From NCBI GenBank assembly GCA_029983695.1, contig JASBZB010000005.1, positions 83,908 to 147,907 on the forward strand: DNA of 64,000 bases, written 5' to 3'. The notes under the pieces are model-generated. The model was not told the origin of the DNA. It was given only the letters and a program-made list of their open reading frames with translations, and ran no database searches. A program made the translations under genes and the position numbers. Below are positions 51,862 to 60,199 of the stretch, one piece after another. The first letter of the stretch is position 1; each line of letters opens with the position of its first letter. The DNA comes from Lutispora sp003527145. GTDB lineage: Bacteria; Bacillota; Clostridia; Lutisporales; Lutisporaceae.

Positions 51862-51868
51862 TAATTTA

Positions 51869-52332
51869 CTTATTCTACATGTATTAAGTAACTCCTTCTA
51901 ATATGACGAAAAACACAAAATATTTGCACAATTTATTTTAGAGGTTTTATATGGAGAACATATGGCTATGAAATAGTCGCAAAATTAGTAATTATATGTA
52001 GAAAAAGCCAAATCATTATGGTAATGTTTAGGTAGATGAACATGAGATTGGAAAAGATATCTGAAATATGACGAGATGTCGGGCATTCATGCCCAGGTTT
52101 GTTAGGGCAATTTTATTAGGTAGTTTATAGTACTGCGTAATTGTAAGAAATTGTTCAATGGAGATCCATGAGAGTTGAATCGAAGATTATACAAGGGAGA
52201 AATAGGTAGGTAATTAACAGTTAAGATAGTCCAGAGATGTGATGTCAAGTAGTGAAAATAAGAAATAATGAGATAATTTCATTACTCTATAAAAGCAAAA
52301 GACACCTACCCAAGCCCTGCCTACTATGTTTT
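51869..52332. other. Non-coding stretch between two insertion sequences
   Basis: No gene seen. It is AT-rich and contains one copy of the ATATGACGA...CGGGCAT dispersed repeat at 52065-52140. The rest shows no clear promoter or terminator. Confidence 0.6.
52065..52140 (+). repeat. ATATGACGA / GGGCAT-ATGCCC dispersed repeat, copy 1
   Basis: AAATATGACGAGATGTCGGG leads to a small palindrome GGGCAT-TC-ATGCCC, then TTTGTTAGGGC and an AT-rich tail. Related copies lie at 58236-58305 and 59868-59945. Confidence 0.6.
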
Positions 52333-53145
52333 TTAAAACAGGGCAAAGCTTTGATCTGTGCATCCAGCGCTCTTATGAAGCTTATGGATATAGATAGCAC
52401 CTGGTTGACAAAGTCATTTACTGTCTTGGGCAGACGGTAGGAACCTCTGGCAGCTGCCTGAATGAATTTAGCAACTTCATCAGGATTAGGAAAGCGATTT
52501 TTTTCTTTTTTTTAATGAAGTCAGTTATTTCATCTAAATCCATGTAGGCCAGCTCGTCTGCGGAATCAAACTCTTCGTAGACAGCTAATGCAGTGGTGCT
52601 GAAAGTATCTGAGAATACTTTCTCCTGTGCCAAAGAAGAATACTTCATAAATAAATAGTTGAGGAAACGCTGTTTATCCTTGGTTTAGCTCTGAACAGCG
52701 AAGAAACGAGCACGTGTAAGGTTCTGCAAAACCTTGTAACGGTAATAGTCTGTATATACCTCATTGTTGATTCTTCCAAAGCGCAGGGCATCTGCAATTA
52801 TGTAAGCATCCATGAACTTTTTAACCTGGTTGGGATTGAGTGAATCTTTTTATTGTATGGAGCAAGATTACCATCTTCCCTTAAGAAACAAACGAGACTA
52901 TCACCATAGACGGAAGTAGCTTCTAATCCAATGATAAGATCTGTAAGGGATTCAGAAGTAATTGCAGAAACAATCCTATTGGATAATAGTCTAGCGCCAT
53001 CTAGACTATTTGAAACAGGAAAGCAGCTATGTTTTGTTCCATCAGGTTTCATGAAATAGACGACATTGGAACTGCTGCTAATATCAATACCGACGTAAAG
53101 TGGGTTCAATGTATCACCTTCTTTTGTTGCGTATTTAGTGTTCAA
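52333..53145 (-). pseudogene. IS110-family transposase, decayed
   Basis: The N-terminal DEDD domain opens intact (LYVGIDISSSSNVVYF; IIGLEATSVYGDSLVCFL) but the frame shifts near 52840 and resumes as NPNQVKKFMDAYIIADALRFGR. A stop follows AVQS, the next piece is KYSSLAQEKVFSDTFSTTALA, then another shift in a poly-A stretch (KKKK) leads to NPDEVAKFIQAAARGSYRLPK. At least three lesions; the C-terminal transposase domain is lost after about 52333. Non-functional. Confidence 0.85.
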
Positions 53146-53318
53146 TCGGCTTGGTAATACCCATGCAACCGGTCAAGGTTCAACAGGAGGAAAAAGAACT
53201 ATAACCTGATTGACACTAGGTCAATTATATCATGGGCATTAACAAGCTGATTGATATTGATTTAATCACATAAATTATTAAGATAAAAACGAACTTAATA
53301 GAAGAAGGAGGATTAGGG

Positions 53319-53981
53319 TTGATAAGTTTAGAGAAGAAGCAAACTGTTTTGCTTTCTATTGCTCCGATATTATGTATATCGATGTTGATTTTAATTCCGC
53401 TGCTTACCGTTGCAATAGGAAGAACAGCAGGGTATGTAGTAGGATTTTGTATATACTGGTTTATATTTTGCCTGCCTGTATCTGTGTATAACTCTAATGG
53501 ATTAAGTAGTCTGGGAGGAATTTATACTCAAAAATCAAACATTCCCACTATAATGAGAAAGTTGTATTACTTATTGGCATTCATACCTTGTATTGCCACA
53601 TTTTTTGTGGTATTTAAGGAATTGGCTTCAACAGCAGGATTACAAGTTTTATTTATTGCTCTATTATTTGCATTAATAAATGGAACTATTGAAGAAATGT
53701 TTTGGCGTGGAGCTTTTAATAAAGCTTTTAACAATAACATTATTTTAGCGTATATATATCCATCAATATTTTTTGGCATTTGGCATATATCATTATATTT
53801 GGCAAAAGGAATTGTATACGAAGGTGGATTTGTTTCATTAGTTGGCGGTTCTTTTTTCATGGGACTATTATGGGGATGGGTTGCATATAAAACCAATTCT
53901 ATTAAAATTGTAACGATAGCTCACATAATTACAAATTTTTTTGCTTTTACAGGGCTTATTTTTCAAAACTGGTTCAAATAA
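53319..53981 (+). CDS. CPBP-family intramembrane glutamic endopeptidase
   Basis: 220 residues, mostly membrane helices. The family motifs are present: the glutamate pair with arginine in NGTIEEMFWRGAFNKA, the F-x3-H motif FFGIWHISLYL and the third motif in IAHIITNFFAF. Relatives (Abi/CAAX protease-like) cleave membrane peptides and are linked to bacteriocin immunity, among other roles. TTG start with GAAGGAGG upstream. First gene of a long plus-strand array of unrelated genes. Confidence 0.88.
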   Translation: MISLEKKQTVLLSIAPILCISMLILIPLLTVAIGRTAGYVVGFCIYWFIFCLPVSVYNSNGLSSLGGIYTQKSNIPTIMRKLYYLLAFIPCIATFFVVFKELASTAGLQVLFIALLFALINGTIEEMFWRGAFNKAFNNNIILAYIYPSIFFGIWHISLYLAKGIVYEGGFVSLVGGSFFMGLLWGWVAYKTNSIKIVTIAHIITNFFAFTGLIFQNWFK

Positions 53982-54046
53982 TTTTAGCTTACATCATTAT
54001 TAGAATAATGTGAGCAAGCAATTTATATAATGGGAGGTGCAAAAGA

Positions 54047-54553
54047 TTGAAAAACCTTATTCTCATAAATGGCACAATGGGTGTAGGAAAGACTGCAACA
54101 AGCAGAGAACTGCAAAATTTATTATCTAAATGTGTTTTTCTTGACGGCGATTGGTGTTGGGATATGTCGCCCTTTATTGTGACGGACGAAACTAAAAAGA
54201 TGGTAATAGATAATATTACTCATCTATTAAACAATTTTATTTCCTGCTCAGAGTATCAAAATATTATTTTTTGTTGGGTAATGCATGAACAAAGCATTCT
54301 TGATGATGTGCTGTCCAGACTAAACAAAGATGATTGTACTGTATATAAGTTCTCTATCGTATGTTCTGAAAAGGCATTGATTGAAAGAATTAAAAAAGAT
54401 ATAGAACAGGGTATTAGGACGGAAGATATTATTGAGATAAGTGTGCCAAGATTAAGCAATTATTTTAGAATGGATAGTGAAAAAATAGATGTAAGCGAGA
54501 TTTCTGCAAAACAGGCAGCAGAAATAATATATAAGCAGATTCCTAATAGTTAA
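54047..54553 (+). CDS. P-loop nucleotide kinase-like protein (AAA family)
   Basis: 168 residues with Walker A INGTMGVGKTATSRE at the N-terminus and LDGDWCWDMSPF shortly after, as in shikimate-kinase-like and chloramphenicol-phosphotransferase-like small kinases; a C-terminal helical part has SAKQAAEIIYKQI. Substrate unknown. TTG start with GGGAGGTG upstream. It follows the CPBP gene closely. Confidence 0.82.
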   Translation: MKNLILINGTMGVGKTATSRELQNLLSKCVFLDGDWCWDMSPFIVTDETKKMVIDNITHLLNNFISCSEYQNIIFCWVMHEQSILDDVLSRLNKDDCTVYKFSIVCSEKALIERIKKDIEQGIRTEDIIEISVPRLSNYFRMDSEKIDVSEISAKQAAEIIYKQIPNS

Positions 54554-54600
54554 TGAATATGATTTCTGCTTATAGTAAAGCATTTTTTTATTACACTCAG

Positions 54601-54700
54601 CATAAATCAATTAGGGATGCCTAAGGGTGTGAGCACCACCAAGGGGTATTCCTTGTATGTCCGTCCAGTTCAGCAGCGTTGGAGATACCAGACGTTAGTG
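54601..54700 (+). repeat. attC-like repeat A
   Basis: GAGCACC at 54631 begins a segment (to CCAGACGTTAG at 54687-54698) that matches repeat B at 58488-58552 closely, including GTATTCCTTGTATGT and GTTCAGCAGCGT. It ends in GTTAGTG (54694-54700). The left boundary is unclear. Confidence 0.45.
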
Positions 54701-54702
54701 CA

Positions 54703-55006
54703 CCAAGCAAAGCTTGGCGGTTCTGATAGAATGAAAGTTTCTATATGGTAAGGGCTAACCACCCACCAATAGCGCGTCTTGCGTCCTGTCTGGCAACTTG
54801 TTGTAAACGTAACGGAAGCCAACATGAAAAGGGCGATAAGGAAATAATAAAACGGGCAAAGCCTGATGCAGAAATGAGACCTGCTGAAGAGCCCGGTGCG
54901 ATAATACCGCATGCCAGGATATGTGAGGGGGTAGCTAGGTAACTGGCTGTTCTACCTTAGCTTGCAAATATGTAGCTTTATTGGGTTATATTAGATATTA
55001 AGGAGA
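54703..55006. other. Non-coding, more GC-rich stretch before the nucleotidyltransferase
   Basis: No gene seen. The stretch 54750-54960 is richer in G and C than its surroundings and looks structured (GAGCCCGGTGCG; GCTAGGTAACTGGC), like an RNA or a decayed mobile element. I considered a group II intron but found no clear domain V. Confidence 0.4.
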
Positions 55007-55015
55007 GTGCAATGT

Positions 55016-56098
55016 ATGGACGAAATGACAAAGCAAAATTTAATCGAAAAAAATAAAAGAATAATAAATATGGTGATCGAGCGCGCCAAGAAAGATTTCC
55101 GAGACGATATTGCAATTATTGGTCTTACTGGTTCTTTTAGTACCGGAGATTTCCATGAAAAAAGTGATCTTGACCTAATCATAATAAACAATACTAAACG
55201 TGGATGGGAGATATCTTCTTGCTTCATCCTGGAAGATGTGGGATATGATATCTATTGTACGCCATGGGAAACCAGAATCGAAGCACAATCTAGTCTTAAT
55301 AGCCCTATGATCTCGTGCTTAGTTGACCTTCAAATCTTGTATTGCGCAAAGTCGGAATATTTGGAAAGGTTTAATGCTTATAAGCAAAGAGCGCTAGATG
55401 CTCTTGCTGAGCCAATTGGGAATGAATGCATCGGACGAGCAAAAAAATATATTGATATTGCAAAGCAAGAATATACTAATACTTTGCTATCAGATAATCT
55501 AGGAGCTGTAAGGTATGCAGCAAGTGAGATTTTATATAATCTGATAAATGCTCTTGTAAGTTTAAATAATACCTATTTCAAACGAGGAATTAAAAGGTAT
55601 ATGGAGCAATTGGCTTCCTTTCGATATATACCTAATGATTTTGAAAAATTATACATGGCTGTAATTGACGCTAAGACTATTGAAGAAATACGCAATGTAT
55701 CGCATAAAATGTTAAAAAGTATAGTTGAGTTATATGACAAGATGTATGATAAATTTGTAAAACGACCTGTGCCTACATACGATAATCTTTGCGGTACTTA
55801 CGAAGAATTATGGTGTAACTGTCGAAACAAGGTCATTGCAAGTACTGAGTCAAACGATAAATCCTATGCATATCATGCTGCAAGGGGAGCGCAGGAGTAT
55901 CTAGACGAGATGGCAGAATATATAGGGACAAAAAAGTTTGATTTGATGCAGTATTTTGACCCGGATAATCTTCTATCATTCAAAGAAGCGTTCTTAAGCA
56001 TAATGGAAGAGTATTTGGAAGAGTATAACAAGGTAGGACGTAAGGTAGAACAATATGATTCTTTCGAACAGCTATATGACAACTATATGCAGGCCTAA
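55016..56098 (+). CDS. Nucleotidyltransferase-domain protein
   Basis: 360 residues. The N-terminal domain has the nucleotidyltransferase motif G-S-x-x-x-G with the acidic pair D-x-D (LTGSFSTGDFHEKSDLDLIII), as in aminoglycoside nucleotidyltransferases and related proteins; the C-terminal 220 residues are helical. Function could be antibiotic modification or something else. The ATG at 55016 has AGGAG 10 bases upstream; the in-frame GTG at 55007 overlaps that site. Confidence 0.85.
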   Translation: MDEMTKQNLIEKNKRIINMVIERAKKDFRDDIAIIGLTGSFSTGDFHEKSDLDLIIINNTKRGWEISSCFILEDVGYDIYCTPWETRIEAQSSLNSPMISCLVDLQILYCAKSEYLERFNAYKQRALDALAEPIGNECIGRAKKYIDIAKQEYTNTLLSDNLGAVRYAASEILYNLINALVSLNNTYFKRGIKRYMEQLASFRYIPNDFEKLYMAVIDAKTIEEIRNVSHKMLKSIVELYDKMYDKFVKRPVPTYDNLCGTYEELWCNCRNKVIASTESNDKSYAYHAARGAQEYLDEMAEYIGTKKFDLMQYFDPDNLLSFKEAFLSIMEEYLEEYNKVGRKVEQYDSFEQLYDNYMQA

Positions 56099-56188
56099 AA
56101 CTTTTATTGCATGATGTAGTCTTAAAAAAGATGAAAAGTAAAGGGTGTGCCTTCTACACGCACTCTGAGTAAGCGGGGTCTCACCCAT

Positions 56189-56302
56189 CCGATAACATGT
56201 ATATTCCTGCAAGGGTGCGGGGGGAAATGCTCTGGGGTGTGAACGCACTACACCTGCGATACTGAGGAGCATTGCTCTAAGGCTAAGGCATGTCGGTTAT
56301 GC
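56189..56302 (+). repeat. attC-like repeat F
   Basis: Left end GATAACATGTATATTCCTGC (continuing AAGGGTGCG), right end GCATGTCGGTTATGC (56288-56302). Between them AATGCTC and GAGCATT, and GGTGT and ACACC, form an extended hairpin. The left end matches repeat H at 63860 and the right end resembles repeats E and G. Confidence 0.5.
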
Positions 56303-56412
56303 AACGACGGTAAGTGAAAGGCAAAAGAAATTTAGTGAGCACTCGATAACAGTAGTTTCATGAGTAATAGGTTAGCCTATTATCTAAGGAAAGTTAAAGG
56401 GAGGAGAGTTAA

Positions 56413-56820
56413 ATGATAAACGGAATCAACCATATAACATTTGCAATTCTGGATTTAGAAAGATCTTTAAATTTCTATGTCAATTTGTTAGGACTTAGAT
56501 TAATTGCAAAATGGGATAAAGGAGCATATTTATTAGCTGGAAATCAGTGGATTGCTTTAAATGTTGATGAGGTGAGAATTGCAGTGCCAACAGGAGATTA
56601 TTCACATATTTCATTTAATGTTCCATCTTCTGATTTTCAGAGTTTGAAAGAAAAGCTTGAAGAGGCTGGGGTGAGGTCTTTTAAAGAAAATACATCTGAG
56701 GGAGAATCTTTTTATTTTCTTGATCCAGATGGGCACAAACTAGAACTACATTACAATACTTTAGAAGATCGATTGAAATGGGCGAGAGAAAATGATTGGC
56801 CGACATTTAAACTTGTATAA
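56413..56820 (+). CDS. FosA-type fosfomycin thiol transferase-like protein (VOC family)
   Basis: 135 residues of the glyoxalase/VOC metalloenzyme fold, very like FosA: metal ligands H7 (NHITF), H65 (DYSHISF) and E111 (KLELH), and the fosfomycin- and K+-binding set K91, S95, S99, Y101 in FKENTSEGESFYFLDPDGH. These enzymes add a thiol to the epoxide of fosfomycin. All key residues are kept and the frame is intact. GGGAGGAG precedes the ATG. Related VOC enzymes act on other substrates, so resistance is predicted, not shown. Confidence 0.85.
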   Translation: MINGINHITFAILDLERSLNFYVNLLGLRLIAKWDKGAYLLAGNQWIALNVDEVRIAVPTGDYSHISFNVPSSDFQSLKEKLEEAGVRSFKENTSEGESFYFLDPDGHKLELHYNTLEDRLKWARENDWPTFKLV

Positions 56821-56912
56821 GAAGAGTTGAAAAGAATGATTTTAATAGACTAAAGAGTTATCAGGTCGTCACAAACGAGCAAGAATATGTACTTAATGCT
56901 AACCAAATTGAG

Positions 56913-57179
56913 ATGCTGAAAACACTGATTTTGGAATCTGATTTTACCAGAAAGTTAGCAACTATGGTAAGATTTGAAGATAAAGATATGTATACAATAA
57001 TTATAAATGATAATGAGGCTGGTGTCTGGTTAAATATCCATTGTATTGGGAATGAGTGGATTTCAATTGCAAATCAATTTAACGGAAAACATCTAAGAAT
57101 AAATAACCCAAATTGGAAAAACACTCTTGAAGAAATAATATGTCAACATACATGCCTTAACCAAGCGGAGCCGCTCTAA
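56913..57179 (+). CDS. Hypothetical small protein, probably N-terminally truncated
   Basis: 88 residues from the ATG, with DMYTIIINDNEAGVWLNIHC and WISIANQFNGKHL. The frame stays open for 30 more codons upstream to near the FosA-like stop but has no ATG/GTG/TTG start there and no ribosome site, so the true 5' end may be lost. The 3' end runs into the attC-like repeat E. Not recognised. Confidence 0.5.
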   Translation: MLKTLILESDFTRKLATMVRFEDKDMYTIIINDNEAGVWLNIHCIGNEWISIANQFNGKHLRINNPNWKNTLEEIICQHTCLNQAEPL

Positions 57180-57214
57180 GGCTCAGGCGTGTTCATCATG
57201 CCAGTCCGTTATGT
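57155..57214 (+). repeat. attC-like repeat E
   Basis: 60 bases from CCTTAAC to GTTATGT with a central GAGCC-GCTCTAA-GGCTC hairpin and the shared tail CATGCCAGTCCGTTATG. It begins inside the last codons of the gene before it, as cassette sites often do. Confidence 0.5.
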
Positions 57215-57275
57215 AACATAGGATTGCGGTTTATGATTTTTTATTAAGAAGTGTTTGACTAAGGGGGTAAATTGG

Positions 57276-58103
57276 ATGGAACAAAGAGAACAATTACTTA
57301 TCGACCTGCAGAGAATAAAGAAGAATCAATATAAACTCAATAAAGGAGAAAAAGCAACTGATTATGTGTCTTCCATGCTTAACAATATCGGAGATCCAGA
57401 TCCTGAATTACGTGATTTTCTAATATACAGGACTTTTTATCAATGGATTAGAGTAATAGATTATTTTAATGAAGAAGAGCTACGGTCTATATTATCTGTC
57501 GTACTAGATCAAAACCATTTATATTATAACCTTGGTAGTGAGGGGGATGATTCGGTATTTAAAAGATCATTTTCAGTCCTAGTTGTGGCTCTAATTCTAG
57601 AATACCATAGAAACAAATCTTTTTTATGTAATGAAGAGTTATTAAGCCTCAAAAATCATTTAATTAAATATTATCGCGAAGAGAAAGATTTGCGTTCATA
57701 TGTCAACGTAAAAGGATGGGCTGATGCAGTTTCACATGGTGCAGATGCATTGGATGAATTAATTGCTTGTAAGGAATGTAATGAACAAATTTGTTATGAA
57801 GTTCTAGAGGAAATTAAAAGGAAATTACTAAACGGAAGATACTCTTTTCATCAAGAAGAGGACGAGCGTTTAACATGTGTAATTATTAGAATTATTAAAT
57901 CTCAATCTCTATCAAATGAATCTATAAATAAGTGGATTGATGATTTGGTGAGTGAACGAGAAAGTATGAATAATCGTATTACACGAATTAATATTAAAAA
58001 TTTCATTAGAAGTCTTTATTTTAGGCTAATGCACTTAGAGGCTAATTCAAATTTAATTGATAAAGTCTTTCACGGTGAAACAAAGTTAAACACTTTTCTA
58101 TAA
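57276..58103 (+). CDS. DUF2785-domain protein
   Basis: 275 residues, soluble and mostly helical, with GDPDPELRDFLIYRTFYQWI near the N-terminus, FKRSFSVLVVALILEYHRNK and the KGWADAVSHGADALDELIAC segment that defines the DUF2785 family. No known function. The ATG at 57276 has AAGGGGG 9 bases upstream; the in-frame start at 57255 lies before it. Confidence 0.85.
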   Translation: MEQREQLLIDLQRIKKNQYKLNKGEKATDYVSSMLNNIGDPDPELRDFLIYRTFYQWIRVIDYFNEEELRSILSVVLDQNHLYYNLGSEGDDSVFKRSFSVLVVALILEYHRNKSFLCNEELLSLKNHLIKYYREEKDLRSYVNVKGWADAVSHGADALDELIACKECNEQICYEVLEEIKRKLLNGRYSFHQEEDERLTCVIIRIIKSQSLSNESINKWIDDLVSERESMNNRITRINIKNFIRSLYFRLMHLEANSNLIDKVFHGETKLNTFL

Positions 58104-58135
58104 ATTAAAACTAAAAAGGATAATTAAACACTATT

Positions 58136-58234
58136 AAAATAACTTTTCCGGTATCTACGTCAATAACAGTATATCCGCGTACCAGTACGGTGGGTTAGAG
58201 CAAGAAGCGTGCGTGCCTTTGCCGGACGTTATCT
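58136..58234 (+). repeat. attC-like repeat D
   Basis: Left end AAATAACTTTTCCGGTA, right end TGCCGGACGTTATCT; inverted, the right end reads AGATAACGTCCGGCA, so both the outer TAAC and inner CCGG parts are complementary, the order expected of an integron attC site. Confidence 0.5.
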
Positions 58235-58235
58235 T

Positions 58236-58305
58236 TAATATGGCGAGGTGTCGGGCATCCATACCCGGATTTGTTAGGAAGATTTTTTCCATGGCTGTAA
58301 AATAA
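58236..58305 (+). repeat. ATATGACGA / GGGCAT-ATGCCC dispersed repeat, copy 2
   Basis: AATATGGCGAGGTGTCGGGC leads to ATCCATACCCGG and TTTGTTAGGAAG, then a T-rich run. It directly follows repeat D. The stem plus T-run could terminate transcription. Confidence 0.6.
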
Positions 58306-58410
58306 GACGAAATAGAAGTTATTTATATTTTGTGGGAGGAATTACCACGACATGGAAGATAGGTATAATATGTGCAGGAGATAGAGAGATTTTCAAGGAG
58401 CACCATACTA

Positions 58411-58555
58411 AAGATAACAATGCATCTCTACAAGGGCGCATAGAGTTGGGGCAAGAAGTAGGCGCGCCATATTGCTTCACCGGGCACGAGCACCGCCGGG
58501 GGGGGTATTTCTTATATGTACGGTTCAGCGGCGTCAGGCATGCAGACCGTTATAT
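58411..58555 (+). repeat. attC-like repeat B
   Basis: Left end GATAACAATGCATC (58413-58426), right end GGCATGCAGACCGTTATAT (58537-58555). TGCAT and ATGCA pair just inside the outer TAAC/GTTA. The middle is GC-rich. It shares its left end with repeat C and its right half with repeat A. Confidence 0.5.
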
Positions 58556-58686
58556 GAAATGCCGATATAGAGGAGGGACTTTTCCAAAGATAGTGTATTG
58601 CTGCGCACCCATGAGCGGATTTGAAAGCGATGACTATGATGATTTTCTAATTGGTTGCTGTAGAAAATCATGAGCTAAAAAGGGGG

Positions 58687-58970
58687 ATGTTTATGAGAGA
58701 TAATCTATCAAATGATATTCTTAATGAAATATCATTAAAGAATGGGGAAAAGTTAATATTGAGAAAGCCTAAAGTAGAAGATGCTGAAAATATGATTAAA
58801 TATCTGAATTTAGTTGGCGGAGAGAGCGATAATCTACTGTTTGGTAAAGATGAATTTCGTCTTACTGTTGAGCAGGAGAAGGAATATAAGTCTTGGAGTT
58901 AAAGCAAGCAACTACAGGGCTGTTAAGATGTATGAGAAATTTGGGTTTAAAAAGCGATTTAGGTGGTTGA
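58687..58970 (+). pseudogene. GNAT acetyltransferase with internal deletion and frameshift
   Basis: The first 70 codons (NGEKLILRKPKVEDAENMIKYLNLVGGESDNLLFG) are a normal GNAT N-terminus. The central acetyl-CoA motif is missing, and the C-terminal part (LGVKASNYRAVKMYEKFGFKK) resumes in another frame. It has AAAGGGGG before the start. Past 58970 the frame runs into another attC-like tail (58976-59034). Confidence 0.8.
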
Positions 58971-58975
58971 CGTCC

Positions 58976-59034
58976 GTGTCAGCCTTTAGCTCTGCAGGCA
59001 CTATCCATCTTCTGACACAGCATGACCGTTGGTG
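58976..59034 (+). repeat. attC-like repeat I, attached to the broken acetyltransferase
   Basis: TGTCAG and CTGACA are perfect arms (58976-58981 and 59012-59017), followed by the shared tail CAGCATGACCGTTGGTG. The left TAAC end is missing. Confidence 0.35.
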
Positions 59035-59131
59035 CTGGAGAATTTAGCAAAGGGGTCAAAATTATCAATAGTATTGGCTTATTTTACAATATATAATTTC
59101 AAGTATAGAGACATTTAGGAGGAGTAAGCAA

Positions 59132-59833
59132 ATGATATCTGCTACAACAGCAAAAATTATAAATATTTTACCGGATAAATTTGTTACATACATATCTAAA
59201 AAAGTTGTTGATAAGTACCTAAAAAAATATGCCAATATAAACACAGAGGGAAGTGAAAACTTAAAGGGAATAAAAACACCAACTATTTTTATATGCAATC
59301 ATTTAAGCAATTCTGATGGATTAGTTTTAAACAAGGCTTTAAAAGAGATTGATCCAACTTTTGTAGCAGGTGTAAAGCTATCAAATAGTGCTGTTCCAAG
59401 TATAGGGGTTAATGTAATAAAGACTACAAATATAAAACCTAATACTGCTGATATAGAGGGTCTTAAGAAAATTATTAAGATCGTTGAGCAAGGGGAAAGT
59501 TTATTGATTTTCCCGGAAGGCACTAGAAGCAGAGTTGGTAGTTTGATAGAAGCAAAGAAAGGAATCCTTCTTATAGCAAGGATGACAGGGGCTCCTATTG
59601 TACCTATTGGATTATATGGGACAGAAAGACTGTTACCTATAAATAAAGAAGGAGATATGAATGCGGAAACCTTTAATTATGCAGATGTTCATATCAACAT
59701 AGGAAAACAATTTGAATTTCCCAAGAGAGCAAAAGAACAAGATAAAAAAGAATATGAAGATTTTGCCACAAAATATATAATGAAGAAAATAGCAGAATTG
59801 TTACCTGAAAATTATAGAGGAGTATATAAATAA
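59132..59833 (+). CDS. PlsC-type 1-acylglycerol-3-phosphate acyltransferase
   Basis: 233 residues with the acyltransferase motifs: NHLSNSDG (N-H-x4-D) near residue 55, GVNVIKT, LLIFPEGTRSR and the later APIVPIGLYGTE. It would acylate lysophosphatidate at the membrane. AGGAGGAG precedes the ATG. A core lipid enzyme in a cassette-like array is unusual, so it may use a special acceptor. The gene looks intact. Confidence 0.88.
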   Translation: MISATTAKIINILPDKFVTYISKKVVDKYLKKYANINTEGSENLKGIKTPTIFICNHLSNSDGLVLNKALKEIDPTFVAGVKLSNSAVPSIGVNVIKTTNIKPNTADIEGLKKIIKIVEQGESLLIFPEGTRSRVGSLIEAKKGILLIARMTGAPIVPIGLYGTERLLPINKEGDMNAETFNYADVHINIGKQFEFPKRAKEQDKKEYEDFATKYIMKKIAELLPENYRGVYK

Positions 59834-59867
59834 GCAGGCTGAAAATGATTGGATAATATTCCTTCAA

Positions 59868-59945
59868 TATGACGAAGAGCCGGGCATCCATGCTGGGCTT
59901 GTCATGGAGGTTTTCTTGTATGGTTTATATTATTTCATAATTGTA
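59868..59945 (+). repeat. ATATGACGA / GGGCAT-ATGCCC dispersed repeat, copy 3
   Basis: AATATGACGAAGAGCCGGGC leads to ATCCATGCTGGGCTTGTCATGG; the tail TATTTCATAATTG matches that of copy 1. It follows the PlsC gene by 35 bases. Confidence 0.55.
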
Positions 59946-60034
59946 AAATATAACGAACTATATAGAGGCTTTAGAATTTAATTAACTTAACATTTTACTA
60001 TGACTATCAGATTGCTGATAGGAGAGGAGGATTT

Positions 60035-60199
60035 ATGGGCTTAATTAATTATATATTAAAAGTATTAGCAGTTCTATTTTTATTCATAGTAATGACTAAA
60101 ATTTTCATGGCAATTGCGGGCTATATAGGTAAGCAATTTGGTTTTGGAAGGTTTTTCATAAATTTATGGGAAAGAGCAATGAAAAAGAAGAGTATTTGA
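60035..60199 (+). CDS. Small hydrophobic protein overlapping a HAD fragment
   Basis: 54 residues: one or two membrane helices (VLAVLFLFIVMTKIFMAIAGYIG) and a basic end (RAMKKKSI). It has a very strong ribosome site (GGAGAGGAGG) 4-8 bases before the ATG. It overlaps the start of the HAD-like frame by about 34 bases in another frame. Not recognised. Confidence 0.55.
   Translation: MGLINYILKVLAVLFLFIVMTKIFMAIAGYIGKQFGFGRFFINLWERAMKKKSI

Noticed and set aside
52252..52440. Plus-strand frame of 62 codons next to the IS110 remnant
   Set aside because: It is the reverse of the decayed transposase C-terminus (the minus strand reads SYRLPKTVNDFVNQVLSIS), with no ribosome site.
54745..54942. Plus-strand frame of 65 codons in the GC-rich spacer
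   Set aside because: Low-complexity basic sequence, no ribosome site, no family resemblance; it reflects the non-coding composition.
54703..54960. Possible group II intron or structured RNA between the kinase and nucleotidyltransferase genes
   Set aside because: It is GC-richer and looks foldable, but I could not find a proper domain V hairpin, an intron 5' GUGYG start or a reverse transcriptase.
58332..58673. 113-codon frame starting MGGITTTWKIGIICAGDREIF
   Set aside because: It runs through attC-like repeat B and has repeat-like composition (RGRIELGQEVG; HEHRRGGYF). It is most likely a chance frame in the repeat.
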